A DNA stretch of 64,000 nucleotides from Chlorobiota bacterium (GTDB lineage: Bacteria; Bacteroidota; Ignavibacteria; OLB7). Below are positions 13,701-21,830 of the stretch, piece after piece. The notes below the pieces were generated by a model, which ran no database searches, was not told the origin of the DNA, and saw only the letters and a program-made list of their open reading frames with translations. Location of the stretch: positions 62,001 to 126,000 of the forward strand of contig JAEUSP010000136.1 of NCBI GenBank assembly GCA_016788565.1. The letters run 5' to 3'. The first letter of the stretch is position 1; every line of letters starts with the position of its first letter. Both the position numbers and the translations under genes were made by a program.

Positions 13701-16514
13701 ACTGGAATTGGCAAGCATGTTCCGGCGGCCACCGCCGATTGCACCGTAGGCTGAACCATTGGTGACAGTGTTGGAATCGCCACCAGCAATCACCGATAAC
13801 GTTGCGCTGTTTGTCAGCAGGTTCTTACGCCCACCACCGATTGCGCCGTAGGTTGCTCCGCCATTCACGGTGTTGGAATCACCGCCACTGATTGTAGAAT
13901 ATGTCTCCGATGCCAGGTTCTGCTGGCCACCACCCACCGTTGCATACGCACCGTCGGTTGTGCTTCCGGCGTTGTTACCGGCGCGGTTGCTGCTGCCGCC
14001 GCCCACCACTCCATAATCATCCGTCACGCTGTTGGTAAGCCCGTTAGCTCCGCCACCAGCAATCGTTGCGCCAACAACTCCAATAGTCACGCTGTTCCCG
14101 TTGAACCCACCGATGATGTTCGCGCTGGCCGCGTTCGGCTCAAACCGCATCACCCGCCGGCGGCCCTCGGTGGCGGTGCCGGTTTCATCTACGTGAATTT
14201 CAAATGGCTCATCGTCGGTGGTTCCCAAAAAGTTCGTTCCTGCCGTTGTTCCGCCGTTGCCGGTTAGTGCCCAAGCACTGCCGCCGCCACTAACGGTTGC
14301 CCACTCCAGCGTGGCTGTGGTTGCTGTTGGCGCGGGGGCTGCGGCAACGACAAGTGCTTGCCCAGCAGTGCCGTTGGTGGCGGGAAGCGTGTAGGTGATA
14401 TCCCCCGTTTGCGTTTGGGCTTTGAAGGCGGTGTAGTTGGCGGTGTTTGGGAATGCACCAGCGGTGTTGTACGCCTCGAAGAAGCGTAGCTCGCTGGGGT
14501 TGTTGTCGTTGTTGGCAAGCCAGAGATCGGTGTTGCCGAAGACGGCGACATCCGAGGCGGAAATGCTCATGTCGCGGGTTTCACCGCTGTTGTTGGCGTG
14601 GAAGCCGAAGCTGCGGTCGGCAGTTGGAGTAAGTGTTAAGCCAAGTCCACCGGGGATGGCGGAGTAATCGCCAGAGTCTATGTTCCTAAATCCACCACCC
14701 ACCGTCGAATAATCCCCTGATGCGGTGTTGATCCAGCCACCACCCACCGTCGAATAATCCCCCGATGCCGTGTTGTCTCTGCCACCACCCACCGTCGAAT
14801 AATCCCGCGATGCCCGGTTGCGACTGCCACCACCCACCGTCGAAAAATAGCCCGATGCCGCATTGCTTCCGCCACCACCCACCGTCGAATAAATCCCCGA
14901 TGCCGTGTCATGCACGCCACCGCTCACCGTCGAATAAATCCCCGATGCCATGTTAAGCCTGCCGCCACCCACCGTCGAGTAATCATCCGATGCCGTGTTT
15001 GCACTGCCACCACTTACCGTTGAAACAAGCCCCAATGCCTTGTTGCTATTGCCACCTCCCACCGTTGAAGTATCCCCTGATGCCCTATTGAAGTTACCGC
15101 CGCCCACGGTCGAATAATCCCCCGATGCCGTGTCGTGATCGCCCCCCCCCACCGTCGAACGATCGCCCGATGCTGTGTTTCCCCCGCCACCACCCACCGT
15201 CGAATAGTCACCGGATGCCTTGTTTGTGCTGCCACCGCCCACCACTGAAGCGAAGCCCGATGCCGTATCACTCACGCCACCTCCCACGGTCGAGTAAATC
15301 CCCAACGCCACGTTCGCATTCCCACCATCCACTAGTGAATAATCCCCCGATGCCATGTTCCCATTGCCACCGCCAACTACCGAAGCTGTGCCCGATGCTG
15401 TGTTGCTGCTTCCACCACTCACCATTGCAACCAAGCCCGATGCTGTGTTGATGTTCCCACCACCCACCGTCGAAGCACCCCCCGATGCCACATTGCTTTG
15501 TCCACCACTTACTGTCGCATACGGGATGTCGCTGGTTGTGCCAAGATTGTCCCCGGCGCGGTTGTTCCGGCCACCACCAACTACTCCATAATCATCCGTC
15601 GCCACGTTCAGGTTCGCGCTTGCGCCGCCGCCGCCAATCGCCCCACCCACCGCCCCTGCGGTCACGTTGTTTCCGTTGAAGCCGCCAATCACGTTCGGGC
15701 TTGTGGCGTTTGGCTCAAATCGCATCGCCCGCACGCCGTTCACAATCACGTTCAACGGTGCGTTGCTGGTGGTTCCCAACAGGTTGTCCGTCCCGTCGGT
15801 GAATGCTCCACCGTTCCCGGTTTTCAGCCATGCCACCGCGCCAACCGCTGCACCTGCTGATCGCTTCAGCAGATCGCCGCTTGCGTCGGCAGTCACAAAT
15901 CCATCGTTGGCTCCTGGTGTCCACGCGCTTCCATCCGCCGCACCGCTGGCTGAGCCGAACCTCACGTTTGCGGTTCCGGCTGCACCCGCCACCTCCAACA
16001 TCCGCCCCGCTGTTGGTGCTGATGTTCCAATCCCAACCTCACCCGTGCTGGCAACCCGCAACCGCTCAACGCTGTTGGTCCGCACTACTAACGGTTGAGC
16101 ATCGGTGGTGCCGAGGAAGTTGGTTGCTGGGTTGGTTCCGCCGTTGCCGGTTAGGCTCCAGAACAACCCGCTCCCGGTCGCCACGGTCAGCACCGGGTCC
16201 CAGATCGGCGCGAACGTTGTGCCGATGTTGAACTCAATGGTTTTGGTATCGGTGTTGAAGATCATCAGCCCCGTTGCTGGGTTGGCCAATGCGTTGCGTT
16301 GCGCGTTGGTCATCCGTGGCATCAGGAAGCCAGCGGTGGTGGAGAAGAGGTCCAGAATTGCGGATTTGTCGGGTGTGATTGTGCCGATCCCCATGTGACC
16401 GTAGGTGTCGGTCATCGGCATTGGGCCGGGGGTTTGGGCAACTGCGCATGGCGCGACAAGGAGCAGAAGGAGGAACGAGTGAAGCGCAAGGTGCAACAGG
16501 AATGGCAGTTTCAT
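10731..16514 (-). CDS. Giant secreted beta-roll repeat protein (YadA-head-like), 1927 aa
   Basis: It has a Sec signal peptide (1-26, VAPCAVA|Q). Residues 38-100 match the Bacteroidota tail-fibre-like N-domain (YGHMGIGTITPDKSAILDL, then GFLMPRMTNAQRNAL...GLMIFNTDT). Two blocks follow, each with an entry module (MRFEPNATSPNVIGGF near 265; MRFEPNAASANIIGGF near 785), a beta-roll (about 290-615 and 815-1692) and a cap (617-705; 1694-1807). The first roll uses STVGGGxxNTASGDY units; the second uses SVIAGGDSNTVTGG / AIGGGRRNLLTNS units and contains near-perfect 216-residue tandem duplications. The C-terminal 105 residues resemble a phage tail-tip fold: IVVCNIGANNITLKHQDG, RFQLPGGGDITLGPDGTATL and FWRLVSTN. 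There is no membrane anchor, so secretion past the periplasm needs another route. It is first gene of the tandem pair, with its promoter expected in 16515-16700. Confidence 0.8.
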   Translation of the reverse strand: MKLPFLLHLALHSFLLLLLVAPCAVAQTPGPMPMTDTYGHMGIGTITPDKSAILDLFSTTAGFLMPRMTNAQRNALANPATGLMIFNTDTKTIEFNIGTTFAPIWDPVLTVATGSGLFWSLTGNGGTNPATNFLGTTDAQPLVVRTNSVERLRVASTGEVGIGTSAPTAGRMLEVAGAAGTANVRFGSASGAADGSAWTPGANDGFVTADASGDLLKRSAGAAVGAVAWLKTGNGGAFTDGTDNLLGTTSNAPLNVIVNGVRAMRFEPNATSPNVIGGFNGNNVTAGAVGGAIGGGGASANLNVATDDYGVVGGGRNNRAGDNLGTTSDIPYATVSGGQSNVASGGASTVGGGNINTASGLVAMVSGGSSNTASGTASVVGGGNGNMASGDYSLVDGGNANVALGIYSTVGGGVSDTASGFASVVGGGSTNKASGDYSTVGGGGGNTASGDRSTVGGGDHDTASGDYSTVGGGNFNRASGDTSTVGGGNSNKALGLVSTVSGGSANTASDDYSTVGGGRLNMASGIYSTVSGGVHDTASGIYSTVGGGGSNAASGYFSTVGGGSRNRASRDYSTVGGGRDNTASGDYSTVGGGWINTASGDYSTVGGGFRNIDSGDYSAIPGGLGLTLTPTADRSFGFHANNSGETRDMSISASDVAVFGNTDLWLANNDNNPSELRFFEAYNTAGAFPNTANYTAFKAQTQTGDITYTLPATNGTAGQALVVAAAPAPTATTATLEWATVSGGGSAWALTGNGGTTAGTNFLGTTDDEPFEIHVDETGTATEGRRRVMRFEPNAASANIIGGFNGNSVTIGVVGATIAGGGANGLTNSVTDDYGVVGGGSSNRAGNNAGSTTDGAYATVGGGQQNLASETYSTISGGDSNTVNGGATYGAIGGGRKNLLTNSATLSVIAGGDSNTVTNGSAYGAIGGGRRNMLANSSYGVIAGGDSNLFSPGGSYGSVGGGYGNNLGGQYAHIGGGRKNVLINSSTSSVIAGGDTNTITGGSMYSAIVGGRKNLITSVNNASIGGGDSNQVSFGAAYSAIGGGRWNLLTNSATSSVIAGGDSNTVTGGSTYSAIAGGRRNFITSVSHSSIGGGDSNAINSGATYGAIGGGRKNLLTNSATLSVIAGGDSNTVTGGSTYGAIGGGRRNLLFSSSYGVIAGGDSNQFSSGGSYGSVGGGYGNNMGAQYAHIGGGRKNVLINGSTSSVIAGGDTNTITGGSMYSAIVGGRKNLITSVNNASIGGGDSNQVSFGAAYSAIGGGRWNLLTNSATSSVIAGGDSNTVTGGSAYSAIAGGRRNFITSVSYSSIGGGDSNAISSGATYGAIGGGRKNLLTNSATLSVIAGGDSNTVTGGSTYGAIGGGRRNLLFSSSYGVIAGGDSNQFSFGGSYGSVGGGYGNNMGAQYAHIGGGRKNVLINSSTSSVIAGGDTNTITGGSMYSAIVGGRKNLITSVNNASIGGGDSNQVSFGATYSAIGGGRRNLLTNSSTSSVIAGGDTNTITNGTTYGAIGGGRRNLLTNNATSSVIAGGDSNTIRDGATYGAISGGRRNLLMNTSTSSVIAGGDSNTIRDGATYSAIGGGRWNLLTNSATSSVIAGGDSNTVTNGSAYGAIGGGRRNLLTNNATSSVIAGGDSNTVTNGSAYGTIGGGYGNLITENSTDATIGGGRSNLIDSASIAGVVSGGLSNTVFGPYSAIIGGRGLTIDAPRTVGFHANSPAGDRNMTIADTAIALFGNTDLWLANNDNNPSELRFFEAYNTAGAFPNTANYTAFKAQTQTGNITYTLPASNGAAGQILAVAAAPAPTATTATLEWVGNGATIINATNSTNTSGGAFSADQDDLSLSTTATFFRMETSVIAGIDITGIAAGVDGRQIVVCNIGANNITLKHQDGSSLVANRFQLPGGGDITLGPDGTATLIYDATSGFWRLVSTN
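12121..13900 (-). repeat. 648-bp in-frame tandem repeat array inside the 1927-aa gene
   Basis: The phrase 'acttggttcgagtcaccgcc' recurs at about 12124, 12772 and 13420, exactly 648 bp apart (216 codons). Two full units, 12121-12768 and 12769-13416, differ by only scattered single bases; the third, from 13417, is similar at first and diverges after about 13600. Each unit encodes about 14 beta-roll turns. Such long, recent, frame-preserving duplications are typical of unequal recombination. Confidence 0.9.
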
Positions 16515-17171
16515 GCTGGTCAGAAGAAGTGGTACAATCGGTTTTGTTTGGAAAATCGGGGCAAAAATGGGGGAATGGGGTTAGATGACAAAGAGATTTT
16601 TTTGCTGCCGGCCCTGGCTCAAGCGGGGTGATGGTGCTGGTTGCCGCAGGTTCATCGGGTGGGCGTGGAGGAAATAGGAAGGAGGAAATAGAGGTTAGGA
16701 GCGTGAGCCACCGAACTCAGTCGCCGCCGCAGCCTGCCCTCACCCCCCGCCCTCTCCCAAGCGTGTGATAGTGCTGATTGCCTCACTTCCGTCGGGTGGG
16801 AGAGGGAGCCAAGGCGAAGAGTGAAATGGGAAGAGTGAAGAGTGAGATGGGAAGAATGCCGAACCCAGACCTCCGCTCATGCAAAGCTCCGCCGAAGTAT
16901 GAGCGTGAGCCACCGAACCCAGCCGCCTTCGCAGCCTCCCCTCACCCCCCGCCCTCTCCCAAGCGTGTGATAGTGCTGATTGCCTCACTTCCGTCGGATG
17001 GGAGAGGGAGCCAAGGCGAAGAGTGAAGAGTGAGATGGGAAGAGTGAAAGAGGCCGAACAGATCACCGAGCCGCACCTTGTTGCGGAAGAGGGGCGGGGG
17101 GTGAAGTTGCTCGTGGAGAGCGGAAAAAAGAAGCAACAATGGTTGCGTGCGCTTTCGCATATATTGCCGCC
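16515..17171. other. Gene-free region carrying intergenic repeats and the beta-roll operon promoter
   Basis: No convincing ORF is present. The first about 100 bp upstream of the minus-strand giant genes should contain their promoter; I see AT-rich sequence at 16530-16615 but no confident motif. From 16700 to 17055 it holds two near-identical about 150-bp repeats (separate entry). From 17075 to 17110 it has a reversed fragment of the same GC-rich motif (GAGGGGCGGGGGGTGAAG). Confidence 0.6.
16701..17052. repeat. Two direct copies of a ~150-bp intergenic repeat with inverted arms
   Basis: Copy 1 (16701-16855) and copy 2 (16903-17052) share 'gcgtgagccaccgaac', 'ccctctcccaagcgtgtgat' and 'gagccaaggcgaagagtg' with few differences. 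Inside each, CCCTCTCCC pairs with GGGAGAGGG about 50 nt later, so each could fold as a long hairpin. No transposase is nearby, so this looks like a dispersed palindromic intergenic element rather than an IS. Confidence 0.8.
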
Positions 17172-17705
17172 ATGAAACGACCCTCAGAAATTACTGTGGA
17201 GGATTTGCTCCACATCCCTTTTCGCCAGCGTTCAACGTTTACTGGGCCAACAATCAGCGGCGTGCGGTTCAAGCCGTTGAAGACGATTGTGGATGGGCGC
17301 GGCGATGTGATTGAATTATGGAGCTTACCCTGGGTGGAATCGGAAGGACTGGCGGTTCCGCAACACGCCTACCAATCGGCCACGGATTACGGCGTGGTGA
17401 AATGTTGGCATCTGCACGAACTCCACACTGACCAGTTCACCGTTACTCGCGGAAAAATGCAAGTGGTCTGCGCCGATGTCCGCCAAGATTCGCCAACCTT
17501 TGGGGAGGTGAACAGCTTCATCATCGGCATTCAACGCCCTGCCCTCATTTTAATTCCCCCCGGCGTTCTGCACGGCTGGAAAGCACTGAGCCAACCAGAA
17601 ACGATTGTGGTCAATTTCCAGACACTCCCCTACGATCCTGCCGACGAATTTAAATTCCCCTGGGATTGCGTTCTCACCGAAGTCTGGGAGCCAAAAAATG
17701 GATAG
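17172..17705 (+). CDS. Cupin, dTDP-4-dehydrorhamnose 3,5-epimerase (RmlC)-like
   Basis: This 177-residue protein follows the RmlC layout: FKPLKTIVDGRGDVIEL near the N-terminus, GVVKCWHLHELHTDQF carrying the expected active-site His, the strand RGKMQVVCADVRQDSPTFG, and LIPPGVLHGWKAL. RmlC enzymes epimerise C3 and C5 of a dTDP-4-keto-6-deoxyhexose in deoxysugar synthesis for surface polysaccharide; related cupins do single epimerisation or isomerisation on other nucleotide sugars. No rmlA, B or D gene lies in the window, so the exact substrate is open. ATG 17172 (MKRPSEIT) is chosen over 17139 because the family homology starts soon after it and the extra residues are featureless. The gene converges with the STAND ATPase gene, with 36 bp between the stops. 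Confidence 0.72.
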   Translation: MKRPSEITVEDLLHIPFRQRSTFTGPTISGVRFKPLKTIVDGRGDVIELWSLPWVESEGLAVPQHAYQSATDYGVVKCWHLHELHTDQFTVTRGKMQVVCADVRQDSPTFGEVNSFIIGIQRPALILIPPGVLHGWKALSQPETIVVNFQTLPYDPADEFKFPWDCVLTEVWEPKNG

Positions 17706-17741
17706 CGTTATCAGCACTCAGCATAAAACAACCGTATTGTT

Positions 17742-20297
17742 TTACCCTTCTTTTTCCATTTCTGGTATAAGCGTGCCGAAACGGGCAATGAAGGCATTTG
17801 CGTAGATAAATAATTCACGCTGATAAAGCCAACGCAGCCATTTTCGGGATTCTTCTGCGGCTACGGGAAGGATACGTTGCTGGCACGGATAGGAGTGTTC
17901 CATCATCCATTCCACAGAATGCAGAAGAGCGCGAAAATGGAGTAAATCGGTTGCTTCCACAATTTCCATTTTCATTTTTTTTATGATGGCTGCTTCCAAC
18001 AGTGGGGTCAGTGTTGTTGATGAAAATACAGCAGCAATCGTTTCGTATGGATCATTTTCATCCCGTGATGGAGGGGCAAGATTATTAATGGCACTGACAT
18101 CACGACGAACAGCGGAAAAATAACGGAGCACGCCCCCGCTAGCCCGTTGTGCTACCATCGGCAGCAGGTCTTCTACCTTGTGCATGTCTTCGATATTGTA
18201 TGCCAAAATGGCAGTTATAGCAATAGCAGTATCCACCGCCATATTCGGCACAACTGAGGGGACATCACGCAACAGCAAGGCAGCTTCTTCGGTGATCTTC
18301 TGCAATGACTCCCCTACCATTCCCCGCGCTAAGCACCATGAACCAACGGCACTGATGAGGTGCACAAATTGTTGATGTTTTTGTAGCCTACTGATCGCTG
18401 GTTCCAGAATATCCAACCCTTGTGTGGCATGGCCCGCAACAACAAGAAGATGCCCTTTGGTTCCCAGCAATGCGGCTGGTAATGGGCCAAACGATTCCAG
18501 CCGCTGAAGCTCTCTCATCCGTTTCTGGAACTCGGCTTCCGAACGGCGCACGAACAAAATGAATGGAAGGGTTTCGGTGTATTCCTCTATTTCTACTGGG
18601 TCATGTAGGTCTAAAGACTCCAACACCACTTCGATATGTTGAGCAGTCCAATAGATCACTTCGTAATGGCGGCAGCGCCTTCCTAACGCCATTAAAGCTA
18701 CAAGTGCAGTTTTAAATCCAACAGGGTACTGCTGGCCACAAAGGTGCTCCGATGCCCATTGTTTGGTTTCGGCATATAATTCGCTAACTGCCGCAAGCAA
18801 TTCTTCCGGTTGGTGAAATGCTATCCGCGCCTTTGCAGCTTTTCCAACAAGGCAATAATGCTGCAACGATGCAGGAAGAGGGGCAGATGTCAAACGCATT
18901 AATTCAGACATCTGAACTCTATACAGGGTGAGGTCATGTTGTCGTGAGCTTCGCTCCATTTGTAGCATTATCAACGAGATTCGTGCTTCAGTGAGATTGG
19001 CATTATTCGGGTCATCGCGAACCGCAGCTATCACTTGTTCGGCAGCCAGCAACAGCGATTCGGAAAGCAGCCAATCATCCGATGCAAAAATTGCTCCTAA
19101 ATAAAAATGAATTCCTTCCAAAGCCTGCAACAGGACTTCTGAGGTAAATGTATGAAGGTCGGTAGCGGCTGCAAGAAGGGAAAATGGAGTTGTGGAGTAC
19201 AACGGAATTTTCGCCCCCACAACCGCCAGCAAAACTGCTGAATCTGGTGTCGCTTCACTCAGAAGTTCACGGTGCAATATCGTGTGGCTGAACGCTAATA
19301 ATTGGGGTAATGGAGAATGGGTGGAAATTAATGGTGTATGAGCTGCAGAAGCAACCGCCAGTATTCCACGCTGCTGAAATTCCGATAGCAAGGAACTGGT
19401 ATTCGATGTAGCAATTGCAGCCGCCTCAATCGGGAAAATTTCGCCCAACGTGGATAATGTCTGTAATTGCCGTAACGCCTTGGCCGTAAGCTGTTGGGTC
19501 ATCACACCCGAGATCGAGCGGGTGCTATCCAATAGCGATTGCTGAAAATCATCCAACTGCACAGCCACAGTAACTTGCTGCGGACGAATTATTGGGGAAA
19601 TTGCATTGTTGCTCAGTGCTCGCAACAACCCCGAACGGATTACCAATGGATTCCCTACGGTGGTTGTGGTGATGGAGCGTACAATAGCTGCCGAGGGATG
19701 CTCGGTAAACAGCCGATGCCACAGCGTTGAGACCTCGGCACCCTGCAAGCCATGCAGCACAATGGTGTGATCCACCACCGTCGACAGTTGTTGCGTTGCT
19801 TCCGCCGGCAAGGGGCGCGATACGCACAGCAGTGCGAACGGGGTTGTGCGTACCGTAGCAAGCAATCCCAACAACTGCCGAAGCCCTTCATCCGGCAGCA
19901 AATGAATATCTTCCAAAATAATTATCAGCCGTGTGGATGCGGCTATTTCTGATAGGCTTTCGCTAAGGTCATTCAGTGAATGCCGCACCCCGCCCGAAGG
20001 ATTGTTATCGCGCCAATAACTGGCCATTGCGCGCGCCATTGCCCGTGTTGGAGAAGTTGATGCCCCGGGGGTAAACCGGATATGAAGTGGGGTACAGCCA
20101 TCCCCCAATTCCCCCAAAAATTGTTCTATCAGTGTGCTTTTTCCTATTCCTGCTTCCCCAACAAGAAGCCCTACAACCAACCGTTGTTGGCGTTGCACAT
20201 CACCCCAGAGCTGATGCAGTTGGGCAAGCTCCCCCTGCCGGCCAACAAAAGGGAGCTTAGCATTATGAACAAGATTGACTAACGGAGCGTTGTGCAT
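17742..20297 (-). CDS. STAND/AAA_16-type ATPase with helical-repeat tail
   Basis: The 851-residue protein begins with LPFVGRQGELAQL, the signature entry of AAA_16/MalT-like STAND NTPases. The Walker A is GEAGIGKST (47-55, K53) and the Walker B is LIIILEDIH (124-131), followed by a sensor-like LLCVSRPL. The remaining about 550 residues are helix-rich, in the position where TPR-like or winged-helix regions sit in MalT/LuxR-type regulators. I see no C-terminal LuxR helix-turn-helix and no N-terminal DNA-binding or kinase domain, so how it signals is unclear. The frame is open back to 20471, but that extension would overlap the divergent gene's leader and starts no recognisable domain; ATG 20297 is preferred. 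It is divergent from the 20514 gene cluster with a 216-bp shared promoter region, which suggests, without proving, a regulatory link. Confidence 0.7.
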   Translation of the reverse strand: MHNAPLVNLVHNAKLPFVGRQGELAQLHQLWGDVQRQQRLVVGLLVGEAGIGKSTLIEQFLGELGDGCTPLHIRFTPGASTSPTRAMARAMASYWRDNNPSGGVRHSLNDLSESLSEIAASTRLIIILEDIHLLPDEGLRQLLGLLATVRTTPFALLCVSRPLPAEATQQLSTVVDHTIVLHGLQGAEVSTLWHRLFTEHPSAAIVRSITTTTVGNPLVIRSGLLRALSNNAISPIIRPQQVTVAVQLDDFQQSLLDSTRSISGVMTQQLTAKALRQLQTLSTLGEIFPIEAAAIATSNTSSLLSEFQQRGILAVASAAHTPLISTHSPLPQLLAFSHTILHRELLSEATPDSAVLLAVVGAKIPLYSTTPFSLLAAATDLHTFTSEVLLQALEGIHFYLGAIFASDDWLLSESLLLAAEQVIAAVRDDPNNANLTEARISLIMLQMERSSRQHDLTLYRVQMSELMRLTSAPLPASLQHYCLVGKAAKARIAFHQPEELLAAVSELYAETKQWASEHLCGQQYPVGFKTALVALMALGRRCRHYEVIYWTAQHIEVVLESLDLHDPVEIEEYTETLPFILFVRRSEAEFQKRMRELQRLESFGPLPAALLGTKGHLLVVAGHATQGLDILEPAISRLQKHQQFVHLISAVGSWCLARGMVGESLQKITEEAALLLRDVPSVVPNMAVDTAIAITAILAYNIEDMHKVEDLLPMVAQRASGGVLRYFSAVRRDVSAINNLAPPSRDENDPYETIAAVFSSTTLTPLLEAAIIKKMKMEIVEATDLLHFRALLHSVEWMMEHSYPCQQRILPVAAEESRKWLRWLYQRELFIYANAFIARFGTLIPEMEKEG

Positions 20298-20513
20298 GGC
20301 AATCAGGATTTGGACGCGAATAATTACAGCAATAACATGACCGAGTAGGTGATACCCCTGCGTATCCTTGAGTGGAGTATCTTGCTGAAAATAGCACCGA
20401 ACGCGGGCGCATCCTTCACAGAATGCTTGTAGAAAAGTAAACAGATAAATTTGGGCAAGCCTCACGGCCATCGCCGCATCTCTTTCTCAGGCAACATTCT
20501 ATCAATCGCTACC
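20298..20513. promoter_or_regulatory. Divergent promoter region between STAND ATPase and ATP-grasp gene
   Basis: This 216-bp spacer separates two diverging genes and must hold both promoters if the chosen starts are right. No clear operator palindrome or RBS is visible. ORF extensions into it from both sides lack domain signal. Confidence 0.4.
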
Positions 20514-21761
20514 ATGAACAACCTCAGCTACAACGATTTCGCCCAACAATTGGTGGCAACCAATATCATCAGCGACCCCTGGTTGAACGGTGCGGAGAGG
20601 TTTCGGTTGTCGCCAGTGGTGTTGGATAGTGTGATGTTTGACCGGCTGTATGCCGCAGCAACAGCAATCGGCCTGATGCACGATGAATTAGCAACGATCG
20701 TGTGGAACCAGCCTGAATTGCTTGATAATTATTTCCACCTTACTCCATTTCAACGTGGAATGTGGTTGGCTTCTGGCGGGCGGTGGCACGGCATTGCGCG
20801 AATTGATTGTTTTATTCTGGAGGATGGTAGCATTAATTTTTGCGAGATGAACAGCGACACCCCAAGCGGCGAAGCGGAAACCGTAATTCTCAACCAAGTA
20901 TTGCATCATTTTCATCCAACACTATTTAATCCAAACGCCGAATTTGAGACGCATTTTGTTCGGATGATCGCGGCCTGTGCCGCCTCGCTTCACCCCACTG
21001 CTGCTTCGCTGCCGCCAACTATCGGAATTTTATACCCCACCGACCTTCCCGAAGACCTTTCGATGATTGCGCTGTACCAGCAATGGTTCCAAAAACGTGG
21101 CTACCAAGTGGTGCTTGGCTCACCTTATAATCTTCACCGTTCGGCCAACGGGAACATTACTCTGTTTGATATTCCAATTCAAGTGATGATTCGCCATTAC
21201 AAAACCGATTGGTGGGGGGAACGGCTCCCAATTTGGTTAGACGAAGCACCATTTAACGACCCCGACCCACTAAGCCAGCAGTTGCTTCCACTGCTGGAAG
21301 CCGATGCCGAAGGATATGTTGCCGTGGTAAATCCATTTGGGTCGGTGCTGACGCAGAATAAATTATCAATGGCTTTTTTTTGGGATCAGATAGAACGATT
21401 TTCCGCAGCCACGCAGCAGGCTATCCGAACATATTTGCCGGAGACGCGGCGGTTAGATGACATGCCACTGGGAATGCCGCAACGGGATCACTGGGTGCTG
21501 AAATCGGATTATGGATGCGAAGGTGATGAAGTGGTAATTGGCCCACACGTTAGCGACGCTATCTGGGCGGCATCGCTGCGGGAATCGGTTCCTGAACGGT
21601 GGGTTGCGCAACGCTATTTCCAGCCGCAGTTGATAGATCAGGCAGTGCCAAATTTTGGAGTTTATCTACTTGCCGGCCAACCCGCTGGAATTTTCACCCG
21701 ATTAAGCAAGCAGGCCACCGATTATTCTGCCGTTGCTGCGCCAACCTTTGTGCGGCTGTAG
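20514..21761 (+). CDS. Glutathionylspermidine synthase-like ATP-grasp ligase
   Basis: The 415-residue protein matches the GSP_synth family (YgiC/YjfC/C-terminal Gss type). The conserved pre-ATP-grasp signature reads IDCFILEDGSINFCEMNSD followed by TPSGEAE. The C-terminal half has HWVLKSDYGCEGDEVVIGP, an ATP-binding loop, WVAQRYFQPQ, and FGVYLLAGQPAGIFTRLS typical of the family's end. Family members form an amide bond by way of an acyl phosphate; the substrates of YgiC-like stand-alone members are mostly unknown, so I do not assume glutathione or spermidine. There is no N-terminal amidase (CHAP) domain. ATG 20514 is used because the family homology starts at once. It is the first of four closely spaced plus-strand genes and is divergent from a STAND ATPase. 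Confidence 0.85.
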   Translation: MNNLSYNDFAQQLVATNIISDPWLNGAERFRLSPVVLDSVMFDRLYAAATAIGLMHDELATIVWNQPELLDNYFHLTPFQRGMWLASGGRWHGIARIDCFILEDGSINFCEMNSDTPSGEAETVILNQVLHHFHPTLFNPNAEFETHFVRMIAACAASLHPTAASLPPTIGILYPTDLPEDLSMIALYQQWFQKRGYQVVLGSPYNLHRSANGNITLFDIPIQVMIRHYKTDWWGERLPIWLDEAPFNDPDPLSQQLLPLLEADAEGYVAVVNPFGSVLTQNKLSMAFFWDQIERFSAATQQAIRTYLPETRRLDDMPLGMPQRDHWVLKSDYGCEGDEVVIGPHVSDAIWAASLRESVPERWVAQRYFQPQLIDQAVPNFGVYLLAGQPAGIFTRLSKQATDYSAVAAPTFVRL

Positions 21762-21830
21762 AAAATAATTATCCAGACATCCAATCATCACTCAACTCTT
21801 TGTTCCTCCGCTCACACACATTTCCTGCGT

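Noticed and set aside
12000-13900. Possible CRISPR-like array
   Set aside because: The repeats have in-frame coding periods of 45-48 and 648 bp inside an intact ORF with variable unit sequence, and no spacers of the CRISPR kind or cas genes.
11290-16398. Plus-strand ORFs with repeated 'ESPPAITDDV' text opposite the 1927-aa gene
   Set aside because: They are antisense translations of the beta-roll repeat, with no start signals.
16701-17052. IS element ends
   Set aside because: No transposase gene or target-site duplication is seen; the copies are direct, not inverted.
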